Assembly: GCF_963678975.1 (NCBI RefSeq)
Contig: NC_089272.1
Coordinates: 9,122,408-9,186,407 of the forward strand
Reading direction: 5' to 3'
DNA length: 64,000 nt
Origin: Dysidea avara
Taxonomy: Eukaryota > Porifera > Demospongiae > Dictyoceratida > Dysideidae
Shown here: in pieces, positions 11,776-23,405 of the stretch
How positions within the stretch are numbered: the stretch's first letter is position 1
How the letters are laid out: each line of letters starts with the position of its first letter
Program-made: the position numbers and the translations under genes
The notes under the pieces: generated by a model
What the model was told of the DNA's origin: nothing
Databases searched by the model: none
Seen by the model: the letters and a program-made list of their open reading frames with translations, nothing else

Positions 11776-12599
11776 AATCAATAAAATTATCTATTACCAA
11801 GCTTTGCAATCAGTTCTGAGTGGTTTTCAAGTAGAACTCATGGGTATCAATCATGGAAAGTGGTTTTGTAAAATCCTCAACTTCACGGCTCCATAACTCG
11901 CCAACCATTTATCCTATTAACAGCAGACAACAACAAAACGAAAGAGAAATCAGTGTAGTGTCTATCTATGTACAGAAAAATGGAACATACCATATACTTT
12001 GTAAGCAAAGGAGGTTTTATTGTCAGTTATCATCACTTTCCCAATGGCTTCAATACATTTTTATGGGCATCCAGTGGTTGCACAATATGCAATTAACTCA
12101 AATTGCATACCCAGACACTTATACTAGACTCCACTATTGAATTTGCCACTCTAACAATTGAATCTGTCAGGTCACTTTCGACAAAATTTGTTGCTTATTA
12201 TTCCCTGTAACAAGATTGGCTGCTGGAGAAAACACAAAAACAAGATGTAGCAGCTGCTACAAGACCTTATCCAGGTACAATTATAGTAAACAACTCTTTA
12301 TGAGGTTCCACTACACAACATTCCCAACTATACAAACTAATTAACTACTTGCAGACAGCCACCAGCTTCAGGTACAACCACCTTCTAGTGTCTCAAGCGT
12401 AACTCTCCATGGTGAAAATGATTCACTTTCGTGATGAATAAAAATTTTTTTTGAAGACAATTTAAGTGACAAATTATTGTGCCAACTCGATGCCAAAACC
12501 TTTAAAGAATAAATAATTGTATTAGGTGGCATCTGAACATCTATTTAATGCACATTACATACCCACTTCATTTCATTTTGTCACATTTCTTTTCCACTG

Positions 12600-13030
12600 A
12601 CCTCATCAATTACAGGCTATAAAACTTGCAGCGAAACATTTCAACACATACAGCTTGTAAAACCGTTCTTTATACACAGACATACACGTGTCTCGAACCG
12701 AAATGGCCTAGTTACCTGGATTCGAGACTATCAACGGCGTTTGATCTCACCATAGATATTGTATTAATGCGCACACTAGCTATTAAGAAACTCTAGTCAT
12801 TCACTAGCCTAGGCTACCTGCTGAGTACCGTACCTTCGCCTTCATGCGAGCCTTCATGTGGCGTCTTTTGAAAAGTAACATGATCCATATCGTCTATCAC
12901 TCCACCTCACACACCTCTTCACGTTTCAATCACGTCTCCAGTAGTTGTTAATCGTCCTCGTCGTCCGCTCCAACTTATCTGAGCATGATCTGAAGGAGTC
13001 ACGTGCTCTCGCATTAGACGCACGTGTTAT
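12600..13030. promoter_or_regulatory. CpG-richer patch around gene A start
   Basis: CpG pairs are clearly denser here than in the flanks, and the patch spans the gene A start codon at 12888. In animals with methylated, CpG-depleted genomes such patches mark promoters. No TATA box or defined motif was identified; the call is by composition and position only. Confidence 0.4.
12834..12888 (-). CDS. Gene A exon 1 (start codon)
   Basis: The ATG at 12888 opens MDHVTFQKTPHEGSHEGE and ends at a GAAG|GTACGG donor in phase 1. The 55-bp length and donor context match the first exon of gene C (GTGAAG|GTACAG), and the surrounding 400 bp are richer in CpG than the flanks, as expected for a promoter. No KRAB-like sequence is present. 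It was chosen by homology of layout; transcript support is lacking. Confidence 0.55.
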
Positions 13031-13039
13031 ACAGTACAG

Positions 13040-13202
13040 TAGATTGTAAGACGGTTGTCAGTTACGATTTATTTTGCTGGTGATATCACGTGAAAACAAC
13101 CAATCAGATACTTCGAAAGAATTTGAAAATGTTTGTTCGTCTATCATTGGTTGCTTTTCACGTGATTCCTATTCAGAATTTTGTGCAACTGACAACCGAC
13201 AT
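13040..13202. mobile_element. Palindromic MITE, copy 2
   Basis: It has the same arm plan as 10050-10212 (GATATCACGTGAAAAC, CCAATCAGATAC, then ATTGGTTGCTTTTCACGTG), about 160 bp. It lies between the end of the unknown gene at 13.3-13.8 kb and the start of gene A. Confidence 0.6.
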
Positions 13203-13310
13203 GTATCATGTTACATTTGTGAGGTTACGGTGATCCAGAAGTACGTCCTATGTCCGAGTCCCTCTTAAAATGGACTGTACATCAGAGCAGTGTGAAAAGG
13301 AACAGCAGGA

Positions 13311-13327
13311 ACATTTATTTATTTAAT
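13311..13327 (-). terminator. Poly(A) signal of gene E
   Basis: The minus strand reads AATAAATAAATG about 30 bases beyond the TAA at 13354. This supports a real 3' end about 420 bp upstream of the gene A start codon. Confidence 0.45.
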
Positions 13328-13353
13328 GGACAAGAAAAATAACATTAATTAAG

Positions 13354-13476
13354 TTAATAGGGCATTGGCCTCTCAGCATGAAGGTATATGTTGTCACGTA
13401 CACTCTTTGTGGTTGGTTGTGGCTGAGGAATTTTATCACCAGTAAACAATGCAGATGGTTTTCGATACTTTCTAAC
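13354..13476 (-). CDS. Last exon of unidentified gene E
   Basis: From an acceptor near 13,472-13,477 the frame reads RKYRKPSALFTGDKIPQPQP and on to a TAA at 13354, closely followed by a poly(A) signal (AATAAATAAA, 13311-13327). The tail is Pro/Gln- and Lys-rich. The exact acceptor (CAAG|GTTAG or GTTAG|AAAG) depends on which upstream donor is used. No family recognised. Confidence 0.45.
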   Translation of the reverse strand, partial: VRKYRKPSALFTGDKIPQPQPTTKSVRDNIYLHAERPMPY

Positions 13477-13600
13477 CTTGAGTCAACAAAACCATGCCAA
13501 TTAATCGTAGCTTTGTAAAGCATGGGGCAATCTTTGTAGACAAGTTGAACAAAAAAAAATACATGGTCACGAGGACATACCACGTTTTATTGCTGTTTAC

Positions 13601-13837
13601 ATCATTAACAATGGTTTTCTCTCTTGTATCAACCTGTACTACCCCTCCCACCACGTCAAATATCTTCACTTCCCACTTGACTTTCCATACACCAGACTGT
13701 TGCGAGGTCTGCTGTCCATATATATGTTGATACATGTGCTTGGTACTATGAGGAAAATGTGTGGATTCAATCAAAATTTGACTCACTGTATGTCTCACAA
13801 TGGATAATTGTGATTGTTGAGCTGTTGTAGTACTCCA
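13601..13837 (-). CDS. Internal exon of unidentified gene E
   Basis: The acceptor CTATTTCAG|TGGAG opens a frame reading HTVSQILIESTHFPHSTKHM, then QQSGVWKVKWEVKIFDVV and DTREKTIVND. A phase-0 donor GAT|GTAAAC at 13601 or a later ACGTG|GTATGT at 13581 could end it. The intron to the last exon would be about 100-125 bp. No signal peptide or membrane segment is seen in this part. Upstream exons were not found before the repeats at 14 kb. Confidence 0.45.
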
Positions 13838-13962
13838 CTGAAATAGGACAACATAAAGATGATGACATCAAAACCTAAGCAGTCTAGTGGCAGAAACAGT
13901 GATGGTGTGATCTGTAATTGTCATATTAGTCTATACAGACTACACTGTATCTGTACATGTAC

Positions 13963-14234
13963 CAGGGGCGGATCCAGAGTTTGGAAAGAAGGGGGGGCAC
14001 TTTGCTGAAAAAAGTTTAAGAGCAAAAAAAAAAGGTCACGACAATAATAGCTATAGGTATCCTTTGCCAAATATATATTACATCATGTATGTTATGTAAA
14101 ATAAAATCCTTATAGCTTTATAGGTAGGCTACACTGCTTTATTAGAGTAATTGACTGTTCTATTAGAGTATCTCGATGTTGTATGCAATTTTTTTGAAGG
14201 TGGGGGGGAATGCCCCATCCTGGATCCGTCATTG
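13963..14234. mobile_element. Short TIR element with GGATCCAG ends
   Basis: CAGGGGCGGATCCAGAG at the left and the mirror CCTGGATCCGTCATTG at the right bound 272 bp, with TGTAC directly on both sides. Ends of this type occur on many animal hAT-like MITEs, though only five bases of duplication are seen. It carries two copies of the CTATTAGAGTAT word. Another such end (GTGGATCCAGGAG) is at the right edge of the window. Confidence 0.5.
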
Positions 14235-14813
14235 TGTACTGCCATGTCCATACGTATACAATACTTCTATAACTAAAATACTGCTTTACATACTGTTTGC
14301 ATGTATGTAACATCTATGGTACGTTATAGCATCAAATTCTTCAAAATGAAATGACTTAATTTTGCTATAAAGAGGTGATTTACAGTGGAGTAAGAAGCAA
14401 TCTTAGACTGGTCAGGCAAGTAAAACCTTTAGAGAGATTGTTGTGAGTTGCTAAAGTATTGTCTTTAAATTGGTAATCTTCTACTTGTCTTCTTGAATAA
14501 ATTATATAGTTGCATCAGTATAATTTATTAATATACAAAAATTTTGACTATTGTAATAGAGTGTTTGACTGCTCTATTTGAATATCTTGATCTTGCTGTG
14601 CCGTGCAGATCTTCCAGATCTACTCAGATGCCCCTGGATTATAAATTTAATTTATTGCACAACTTGAAGAGGTTACAATACTCCAATAATCTACACTTTG
14701 AGTCACATGGGAATTGTGCATGCAAGGTATTTTGCATGCTACTAAATTATATTAATTATGATGAAACTAGTATTTTGGTGATTCAACTTGTAAAGTACAT
14801 GGGCACTTTAAAA

Positions 14814-14816
<3 letters not shown>

Positions 14817-14879
<63 letters not shown>
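14817..14879. repeat. (TG)n microsatellite
   Basis: About 60 bases of uninterrupted TG dinucleotides, decaying into TGCG/TGTG variants to about 14,905. Any ORF across it is an artefact. Confidence 0.98.
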
Positions 14880-14882
<3 letters not shown>

Positions 14883-15076
14883 GGTGCGTGCATGCGTGTG
14901 TGTGTAGTTTTCCTCTTACAAATTGTTGGTGAACTAACTCAACAGTGTTAAATTACTAGCTCTGGTAACTTAGCACTGTTGAAAATTTTCTTTGCAGAAA
15001 ACTACCCAACTACTTTACAACAGCATGCATACTACTGTAAATAGCACTTATTAACTAACAACCATTAACTACTAAC

Positions 15077-15576
15077 TAGTGTTGGGCGGTATGGCATTTT
15101 TGATCCCAGTATTTGGTATTGAGAAAATACCCTGGTATGTGGCATTTCATGGTATCCTGACAGTCAACTAATAACACACTTTAATCAACCTGGTATTGCT
15201 TTATTTGTGACAAAAACAGCCAAGTGTTAATCTGCATTACTATCCAATATACATGCTGGGTATATACGTACCACATGTAAAAGTTACTCATGGCTAACAG
15301 GTTATAAACGCATCTTACTAACATCTATATATACAGTTAATACTGTAGAGGCAAGCTGGAATTAGGTTGTAATCTGAAACCTCACAGTTTATTGTTAGGC
15401 TGGTCTTGTGGTCACATCCAAAACATTAACACATTACTTGACTAAATACAATACCTGATGTCTGGCTTCCCTCATAGCACAATACACTCATTCCAATATT
15501 AACAGTATATTACATTCCAAACGGTTCAATGAAAATACTGCGGTATATGGTATTATCAGTATACCACCCAACACTA
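15077..15576. mobile_element. hAT-like element with 8-bp target duplication
   Basis: Inverted ends TAGTGTTGGGCGGTAT and ATACCACCCAACACTA bound exactly 500 bp. Perfect direct repeats CTACTAAC are at 15069-15076 and 15577-15584. There is no ORF, so it is non-autonomous. Confidence 0.9.
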
Positions 15577-16955
15577 CTACTAACCAACTAACAAACATTG
15601 AGAAACAGTGGTTTTTCAGTTACTGCAGCTTTGTTTTTAGAGTACGTAGGACAACACTCCAGTTTCTGCTGGAGATTAATTGGACAGTTTCTAAAGAATT
15701 TTCACTTCATACTGTACCTAACACCCATGCACTATAAACTCTACTTGTTGCAAACTATTGTGTAACATTTTAACATATACCTCTTAACTACGTACATTTC
15801 TGTTGCTGTAGCAGCAAAACTACAGTGCTTAACCCTTCATATGCTTTATAAACCAGAGATCTAATGTATAGCTATTCACATGTTATTAAACAAGCACCTT
15901 TGTTAGTCGCAGGCCAGTTTACCATGACCCATGCACCTGATTTCAAATGTTAGAAGATTATGTATATAGCACAGTAACATACAATTTTAATAAATCAAAA
16001 TGGTCAAACTTGTTTACTTGCACAGTGTACTATATAAAATTGCACAGTAGATCATCAGTGAGACAATACTCTTAATCAGTGCATGGTGTGAGGTTCCACC
16101 TCATGTGTCACAAAAGGTGTTCTAGATAACTGTACAATCTATATTGAACTACTCTACAACGTACACTAGATAGCAAAATAGCAGAACAGTCCATTTACTT
16201 GACAGTTTAATGAAAATTTTCTCCTCACAAGTTCTACAACGTATTAACCACATCAAGTAGACGCTTTCTGTGTACTGTTCTTCATGATTCAGCTTGAGTA
16301 TATACAGACGTAACAGTTGAAACTGAGCCGAAATGGCTACAGAATCCTTGTTTTCAAAAAAATGTGAATGTAATTATTATAATATTATATAGTTATCTTC
16401 TTCCCTTGCTCTGGGCAACATAATCATGTTACAAAAGCTAACAAACAAGCATAACTTATTAATGAAAGTAACTAGTAACTATATACTTAATTACATTATA
16501 TACTAAATTACATGGGATAAAAGTAACTAGTTACTTTTCTGAATTAACTACCCCATCTCTGCTCATTATTTCATTTGAGTTGTCTTTCTGCTGTTTTTCA
16601 ACTATCAAGTAGCTACACCATTATGCATTGTTTAAAGTCCGAAGGAAATGGGATTTGTGAAATTTTGTTTAATTTTGTTTTATGATATCGAAAACTCAGG
16701 TTATGGATTTTACAATGAAATTTGTTCACAGCCACCTTTTCTAAAAATGTGGTCTGAGACATTGCAAACACAATAAAACAGTAAATTATGAAATACTAAT
16801 GAGTAGAGCAAGGCATGAAAGCATAATGAACATTGTAGAGTGGGATATAGAACAAATGAGTGGGCAGACAAGTAAAAAATTTTGAAAGTTTATGCCTGGT
16901 TGCACTATATCAATTCTGATGGGAACTTGCCGGTATCTTAGGTTATGATCATGTG

Positions 16956-17401
16956 TAGGGACCCGCCGATTATGCTCATTATTTTACCTATTATGCTATG
17001 CTGCACTGTTCAAAATTTTGCCTATTATGCTTAAATTAATGCTCAATATTTACCTATTATGCTCAAATTATGCTCAATATTTATACCTCAGTTCTCATGT
17101 TTTTCTAGTAAATTTGCACTTTATGGGAAAACAGTAAGTTGCTGAAGCATAGACTCTAAATCCCTGCTTGTCAAAACCCAAGTCACGGAAAAGATCGATA
17201 TACTCTAATAGAACAGTCAGCTGTCTATTATTTTCTGACTGTTCTATTAGAGTATATCGATCTTTTTCTGTGATATATATTTTGATAAGCAAGAATTTAT
17301 GGTAATGCACAAGTGTTCTGCCTATTATGCTAGCATTATGCTCAATGCTTTCAGGCACCTATTATGCTCATTATTATGCCAGCATAATCGGCGGGTCCCT
17401 A
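16956..17401. mobile_element. hAT-like element rich in GCATAATAGG words, 8-bp duplication
   Basis: The ends TAGGGACCCGCCGATTATGC and its mirror bound 446 bp, with perfect 8-bp direct repeats ATCATGTG (16948-16955, 17402-17409). Inside are many CCTATTATGCT words and a central inverted pair of the CTCTAATAGAACAGTC motif (about 17190-17270). Confidence 0.9.
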
Positions 17402-17408
17402 ATCATGT

Positions 17409-18477
17409 GTACTGGTTGGATGCAGATATATCTAGATTAACGTGACCAGGTATTCATAGTAGGCCTACATCAAATATATCAGCATAATATTCAAGCATAA
17501 TAGGTTGGAGTGCTATGCCAGCATATTAGGGCTTAATTCCATGGAAATAGACCAATACTCCCTAATAGAGCAGTCAGCGGAAACTGCAAACTGCACTTAG
17601 ATCATTGCTCTCTAATAGAAAAGTCACTTTATAGTGAAATACTCTAATAGAGCATTCACTGATTAAAATGTTCCAAGATAATTGAAACAAATGTTGCTAA
17701 CTTAGGAGCATAACGCAAGCATAATAGGAACACTGAAAGAGCATAATGGGTGAAAATCTTGGGAAATTCCTGAAAGCATTTTGGGCAAAAATTTGAGCAT
17801 ATTTGACTCAAGCCTACCAGGTAGCATTTTATAAAACATTATTAACATCTCTTCAGTGTAGAAGTGTTATCCACTCTAGCTTGGTAATCATACTAGCTAG
17901 TTACACTGGTATATCATGAGAATTCATTAAAAATGAAATGAGCAGCTCTATGCTGTATCGCCCCAAGTTTCTGAATATCTGTCATGGTGTGTTTGGAGAC
18001 CATACCATGGATACATACTCAATAATTGATCTGATATACGTATATGGAAATGAAGTATGCTTGTGTTCTTGAGGCATTAGAGCATTGTTTAAAGTTTCTT
18101 TGCAGGAAAGCAAGTATGCATAGATCTAGCTTTATTGCAAATGCATGCAACATGGTCTGACCAGGAGAGGATACAATTATTAAATGCCTAGGTATTTGGT
18201 ATGTCACTTTCTTTATGGTGTTACTATAAATTTTGTATGTCGAGGAAACACATTATACATTAAAGAAAACACCGAAACCTTGTATACGCTGTGCTATTCG
18301 CACCCAGACCAGTCTACAGAGCATTATTTGATGACTTTGTGATATTGTTTAGAACCACAGGTAAATGTGCTTCCCAAAAAATATATACCATCTCAAAAAA
18401 ATTTATGGGAAGGCATATTATTTAGCCGAGGCTATCTTTTATAGCATATTTAACCTCCTTTTTCTACCTACAGCATT
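17409..18477. other. No gene seen; GCATAATAGG-rich remnant at its left part
   Basis: From about 17,465 to 17,815 there are scattered GCATAATAGG and CTCTAATAGAGCAGTC words like those of the neighbouring element, without definable ends. The rest up to 18,477 shows no exon with convincing splice borders. Confidence 0.5.
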
Positions 18478-18719
18478 TGTGACTGGATTTGCGAAAAGTC
18501 ACACATTTGACATATCAGCAAATAAAAAGATGCAACACTTGACGTCTTATACTGATTAACTTGCTCTTAGTATCAAAATGTAGCCAGATACTGTAGCTAC
18601 ATTTATTGACAATTTCAAGCAATTATATGCCATGATCAAAAAGTTATGAAGCTTTAAAGTTCAGAAAATGGGTCAAATTTTGTGTGTGAAAAAGGTACCT
18701 TTTCGCAAAACCGGTCACA
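18478..18719. mobile_element. TGTGACTGG-ended MITE, copy 1
   Basis: TGTGACTGGATTTGCGAAAA and the mirror TTTTCGCAAAACCGGTCACA bound 242 bp. The same end type marks the elements at 38286-38693 and 53608-54285. Non-coding. Confidence 0.75.
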
Positions 18720-19550
18720 TTTAGTGTAACTAAGAATGCATGTATGTGCTTCCTCCGCAGCATATGACCCACCATTGTAAGATTTCTAACCAAAGCAACA
18801 GTGAGGTGGTCATATTAACCAACACATTATCATAATAACACCACAAGTCATTCACATTACAAAATAAAGTCGTTAATGCTGTAATATGTATATGATCAAC
18901 TTTTGTTGAGAAACCAGCCTAAGGACATTGGTTCTTGTACAAAGTCTACAGGCGCATGGTGCAATTTCCAATCAGGTGGGGGGTATTATAGTCTTGTGTA
19001 GACAGACCACTACTTTTTCTTCTTTGTGTGGGTGGGAACATACACACAAAAGTTGTGGTCTGGCTTTGCTAGACTAGGGGGGTATATTATTTATGGCTAA
19101 CTCAAATGCTCTATACCATACATCCTGCAAGCAAACATTTAGATTATAAACTTCCGACAAAAATTGTTAGTCTTAAACCTGTTTCTGCTCTGGTTCATGT
19201 AAAATAACAGACACTACGAAATGATGCATGATTATTAGAAGAGCAAGCAGATGTAATGACTGTCACTACCATGGTAGCCTTAAAAGACAATGACAATATC
19301 ACCCTTAATCATGCAACTATATAATGTTAAAGACATACATCCACAAAGCAAAAATTTGTTCATGAAATTATTTAAAGTATCTTTGATTCCACACACAAAG
19401 TTACACACTATAGAATATTATGCTGTAACTAAGTATAGCCAATTGTGTTATACAACACTGTGGATGCATGCAGGTATAGTTAGTAAAGTTCTTATTGTTG
19501 TGCAACATAATATGCATTGACACTCCTGGATCTCTTCAATGTACTGTTAG
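18720..19550. other. No gene seen
   Basis: The stretch contains an imperfect inverted pair around GGGGGGTAT and AGACCAC at 18,960-19,085, probably a small MITE. Nothing else is supported before the zinc-finger relic at about 19,550. Confidence 0.5.
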
Positions 19551-19657
19551 AAAAACAGGTGCTGTAAATGCTTTACTACAAACTTGACATGGATAGAGCT
19601 ACTTTAGATCTCTTGTATGGGTTTTCAAATGTCGCCAATTTGGGCAAAAGCTTTACT
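19550..19657 (-). pseudogene. Relic zinc fingers beyond gene B stop
   Basis: After the TGA, the minus strand still reads SKAFAQIGD, HLKTHTRDLK after a frameshift, and PCQVCSKAFTAPVFL. These are decayed fingers of the same array, showing that it was once longer. Confidence 0.6.
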
Positions 19658-20751
19658 TCAATGTTGACAATGATATGGTCTCTTCTCTGTATGTGTCTGC
19701 AAATGTATAAGTAGGCTACCAGATGTTGTAAATGCTTTACTACAATATTGACAGTGGAAGGGTTTCTCTCCTGTATGAGTTCTCAAATGTATCTGTAGGC
19801 TACTACATTGTGTAAACACTTTACTACAATACTGACATTGGTATGGCTTCTCTCCTGTATGAATTCTTAAATGTGTATGTAGATTACTAGATGTTGCAAA
19901 TGCTTTACAACAATATTGACACTGGAAGGGTTTCTCTCCTGTATGAGTCCTTAAATGATTCCGTAGGTCACCAAGCTGTGCAAATGCTTTACAACAATAT
20001 TGACATCGGTATGGCTTCTCCCCTGTATGAGTTCTTAAATGCATTTGTAGACTACTAGACATTGTAAATGCTTTACTACAGTATTGACAGTGGAAAGGCT
20101 TATCTCCTGTATGGGTTCTTAAATGTTTTTGTAGGTCACCATGCTGTGCAAATCTTTTACTACAATATTGACATGGGCATGGTTTCTCTCCTGTATGGGT
20201 TCTAATGTGTGTTTGTAGATTACCAGGCTGTCTAAAAGCCTTACCGCAATATTGACATTTGTATGGCTTCTCTCCTGTATGAGTTCTTAAATGCACACGT
20301 AGACTACTAGACGTTGCAAATGCTTTACAACAATATTGACATTGGTATGGCTTTTCTCCTGTATGGGTCCTTATATGTGCTTTTAGGTTATAAGATTTTG
20401 CAAATGCCTTCCTACAATATTGACACCGGTGTGGCTTCTCTCCTGTATGAGTTCTTACATGTCTTTGTGGATCACTGGGTTTTGTAAGTGCTGCACTACA
20501 ATATTCACATTGGCAGGGCTTCATCTCATTAGATTGTTTGGTAAGCGCCTTTGCTGTATTGCTCAGAACCACACACTTTCCCTCATGTTTCCTGATATGA
20601 TGCTGAAGGTTGATCAGTGTAGTAAATGCTTCGCCACATTTTCCACACTTGAACACTTCTGGATCACATTCACAACATGATGGACTATGCTTCAAATCAA
20701 TATCTTCACTCAGAAACTCTGTTTGACAGTGAGTACAATTGTGCCTAGGAG
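19658..20751 (-). CDS. Gene B zinc-finger exon (ten canonical C2H2 fingers)
   Basis: The acceptor CCACTTAG|CT opens the phase-1 frame APRHNCTHCQTEF, an atypical C2HC finger, followed by FKCGKCGEAFTTLINLQHHI. A C2H2 array with TGEKPY/TGEKPF linkers follows: one degenerate finger (SAALTKPSDPQRH), then about nine 28-residue units on a nearly constant backbone (CQYCxKAF...L..HLRTH). Units differ mainly at the DNA-contact helix positions (for example SYNLKAH, PGNLQTH, HGDLQKH). The stop TGA at 19658 falls where a Cys is expected (HCQH then stop), so the last finger is cut; relic finger sequence goes on to about 19,550. At the DNA level the array is an 84-bp tandem repeat. Confidence 0.93.
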
Positions 20752-20920
20752 CTAAGTGGAAACATGTGAATAAGTACAGTAATATGCACAGCATAACATG
20801 AAGTTTAGTAAATGAAGTAGAGATCCAAGCAATGAAGAGATATGTATGATTCCAACATATGTACTTAGCTACGTATGTGGTAAACAATCCCAACATTGGC
20901 ATGTTATTACAGTTTGTTCT

Positions 20921-20939
20921 GGGGCGGGGGGGGGGGGGA
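20921..20939 (+). repeat. G-rich run
   Basis: Nearly continuous G (GGGGCGGGGGGGGGGGG) in the intron upstream of the gene B finger exon. It could form a G-quadruplex. Confidence 0.8.
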
Positions 20940-21059
20940 TCTCACAAAGCTATGTCGTCCACAACTTTTCTTTCACTACCTCCATATCACTTTAATCCAA
21001 GTTTAATATTTCTAAATACAGTTTGTTACAATATCAATTAACATGCTGTATGCTTGTGG

Positions 21060-21990
21060 AATGTATGAGTCGGTATTATAATATTAAGAGAAAATAATTT
21101 GCTTTGGATTCCAGAGGACGAGTCATCATGACAGGAAGCTTGGATTAAAGTGATTATTATAAATGGGTTCACTGGATGCCCAGTGATCAGTTGCTCTTCA
21201 CAATGTAGTTTTTCCACTGTTCGTGAGAAAAGTAATACCGATAGCTTATAAGCTAGGAGGGGAAAACAATTGCAGTATCACTCTGAACACCAAGAACAAC
21301 GTGAAGAAAGTTGAAAAAGAAATACCATGCAGATTTATGCACTGGAAGACCAAGTCTTAACTTTTATCCTAAAAATCATAATGTCGAGCTGCTACATGTA
21401 TTATACTGATGATGTGGAGCTTCCAAAGGATGATATAAAGCTACCAAGACATGACATCAACGTTGAGCTTCTAGAATCTAGAACTTACAAGAAAAGCTGA
21501 AAATGTGCTAAGGAGGATGCACACGAGATAATCACCATTTTAGAAGAATGGTTAAAATCAACCAATGAAAAGGCGCTCGCCCTCCCTAAGCAAAGCCTCG
21601 CCTCCTTTAAATTTTAAGTAATCGAAAGTGTATCAAAATGCATCAGGAACAGTAATAACCTGTTCTGGTCATTTTCAGGTGCCAGAGAATACACCAGAAG
21701 CAATCTGACAAAGCCTATAAATGCAAAACTTTCCTGAAGGGGAATGTCCTTCACAAGAACCTGAGAGTGCACCAGAAGATTTAAAATACTTTGCTTTCCT
21801 TCCCCCTCCACTTCCCCACCTCTTTGGACCATTTGATGAAGACCTGGAAGCTGTAAGATGAGTGATGTAAAATGTAAGGAAGTGGATAAGAAGTAGAGAA
21901 GAGGAACCCTGAATTTGTGCATAGTAGCAAGCTGCCAAGTAGCAAACAGCAATGCTTCTTGTTTAAACTATTGTAGTGCATTACTTAAAA
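21060..21990 (+). other. Possible decayed coding sequence, plus strand
   Basis: Short open pieces look coding-like on the plus strand: VELPKDDIKLPRHDINVELL near 21,420-21,480, ILEEWLKSTNEKALALPKQS near 21,535-21,600, and at 21,690-21,780 KAYKCKTFLKGN followed by LRVHQKI, which resembles a broken zinc finger. Stops interrupt all frames and no consistent exon model can be made. It is recorded as a possible relic only. Confidence 0.2.
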
Positions 21991-22004
21991 CATTAAATTT
22001 CATC

Positions 22005-23405
22005 AATAAAAAGTAGTGAAACATACGAATGATGGTAGCATTACAACATGGGGAAATCCCTATATAGGTTTTTTACCACCATCTGTTTAATGCTAGAGTA
22101 CATAGTAGGGATTTCCTACGTATATACATGGCTTTGTGGTATAATGTATCTTGTTTTACTACTATTGGTTGCTGGAATTTTTAGCCAAATAACTAGTCAA
22201 AAATTATGGTAAAAGCATTACTTGGGAATGCAGCAAGACTGAATGTAAAACATGAGTTGGTACATTATACTTTAAACTCTTTGTTGATTCAAGTTAGGCA
22301 AGTAAGGGATTGAGGAATTTTAAGTTCGATTAGGTATCATAGAAAATGGTTGGGAAACAAGGGAGGTCGCTTACACCTGCAGATATACTAGTGGACATTT
22401 AATCCTTACCTCAGTCTATGCACAAGATTGAATTATGCATTTAACGTCCACTAGTACATCTGCAAGTGTAGGAAACTTCCCTTGTTTCCCAACGTTTTCC
22501 ATGATCTCTCACTGAACTTAAAATTACTAATTTTTAATTATAATTGCTTGTTTACCTTTTTTGTAACATTATTATGACTGGTGAACCAACGCATACCGCA
22601 TCAAAAGAAAGGATGGTGCTAGAGTTAATATTTTCATCTGATTGCATGCCCCAGCTATCAATTGCTGACTCTAAAGTGAAATGGCTATTATGAACACTTT
22701 GCTTTCAGCCCATTATATAGCACTACATATGAAGAACAGTAAGAAAAACTTCTCTGCAATCAATCCAGTCATTGCGAAAAATACGGATGCTTATTCACGA
22801 GTTTGAAAGTGAAATGGCCAATATGTTTGGCTTTCACCTATGTTCAGCCTGTTACACAGTGTTACAAACAAAGAACAGTATAAGAAGCCTCTGCAATCAA
22901 TCCAGTTGCTAGGAAAATATGGGCGAATAGCATAATAGCCAACAAAAGGTGCATCATGCCATTGCAAATTGACACCTTGCATTGTCAGCGAAAAGAACTG
23001 GAACACAAGGAAAACAAAGGAAAGGCACGTCTTGGGATGAAGCGATGTCAAATAGTGAAGAAATCAAGCCCATAATGTTATCCATTGTTGAGTTATGCTT
23101 GGCTGGAGGCATCAGTTAGTCAGTCAATGTAAAATTCTGCTAAATAACAATTAAAATTCCATAGACGCTTTTTGGAAGGGTTTGAGGTTGGTCCGAAAAC
23201 ATTTTAGTACGGGCAGTAGAATATTCAGTTAAATACACATACATTTTTGTCATTTCATAGCATTTCATTGTAAAGGTTTGGGGTACATTTGTGCACTTAG
23301 TTATGCCTAAAAAATGCTGCCAAGCCGTACATAACTGATTTTTGGGTGATACTTTTGGGCAGGAGAGCCCATGCAATCTCCATAGATCACTACTTCAACA
23401 TGGTA
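22005..23405 (+). repeat. R1 composite repeat, longest copy here
   Basis: It has two foldback blocks (22,005-22,190 imperfect; 22,305-22,530 with AAACAAGGGAGGTCGC, CTGCAGATATACTAGTGGAC and their mirrors). A tail of about 900 bp follows, with the words ATGACTGGTGAACC, CAGCCTGTTACACAG, CCTCTGCAATCAATCCAGTT, TTGTCAGC and GGGTGATACTTTTGG. The same order recurs near 60.0-61.3 kb and 62.1-62.85 kb. No ORF. It fills the intron of gene B where the other paralogues have PR exons. Confidence 0.6.

Larger units (their letters stand above)
1..12888 (-). other. Gene A locus: PRDM9-like PR/SET zinc-finger gene, 3' end outside window
   Basis: Five exons can be followed on the minus strand: 12834-12888 (start), 7129-7236, 5581-5861 and 1902-2139 (PR/SET), and 1-532 (zinc fingers, cut by the window edge). 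All junctions carry GT/AG signals. Introns are phase 1 except the one inside the PR domain, which is phase 0, and the reading frame stays open throughout. PRDM9-type proteins are nuclear histone H3 methyltransferases that bind DNA through their finger array; that role is known for vertebrate PRDM9 and only inferred here. An exon equivalent to the 87-bp exon 2 of genes C and D was not found between 7,236 and 12,834, although exon 1 joins 7129-7236 in phase without it. The intron carries a TIR element, a LINE 3' end and a small MITE. Confidence 0.75.

Noticed and set aside
14811-14905. Cys/Val-repeat protein across the TG microsatellite
   Set aside because: The reading frame is produced by the dinucleotide repeat itself and has no coding support.
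20752-20902. Hydrophobic N-terminus (MPMLGLFTTYVAKYICW...) giving a membrane-anchored gene B protein
   Set aside because: The open frame runs through the intron upstream of a good acceptor at 20752; homologous finger exons in A, C and D start at the equivalent splice site.
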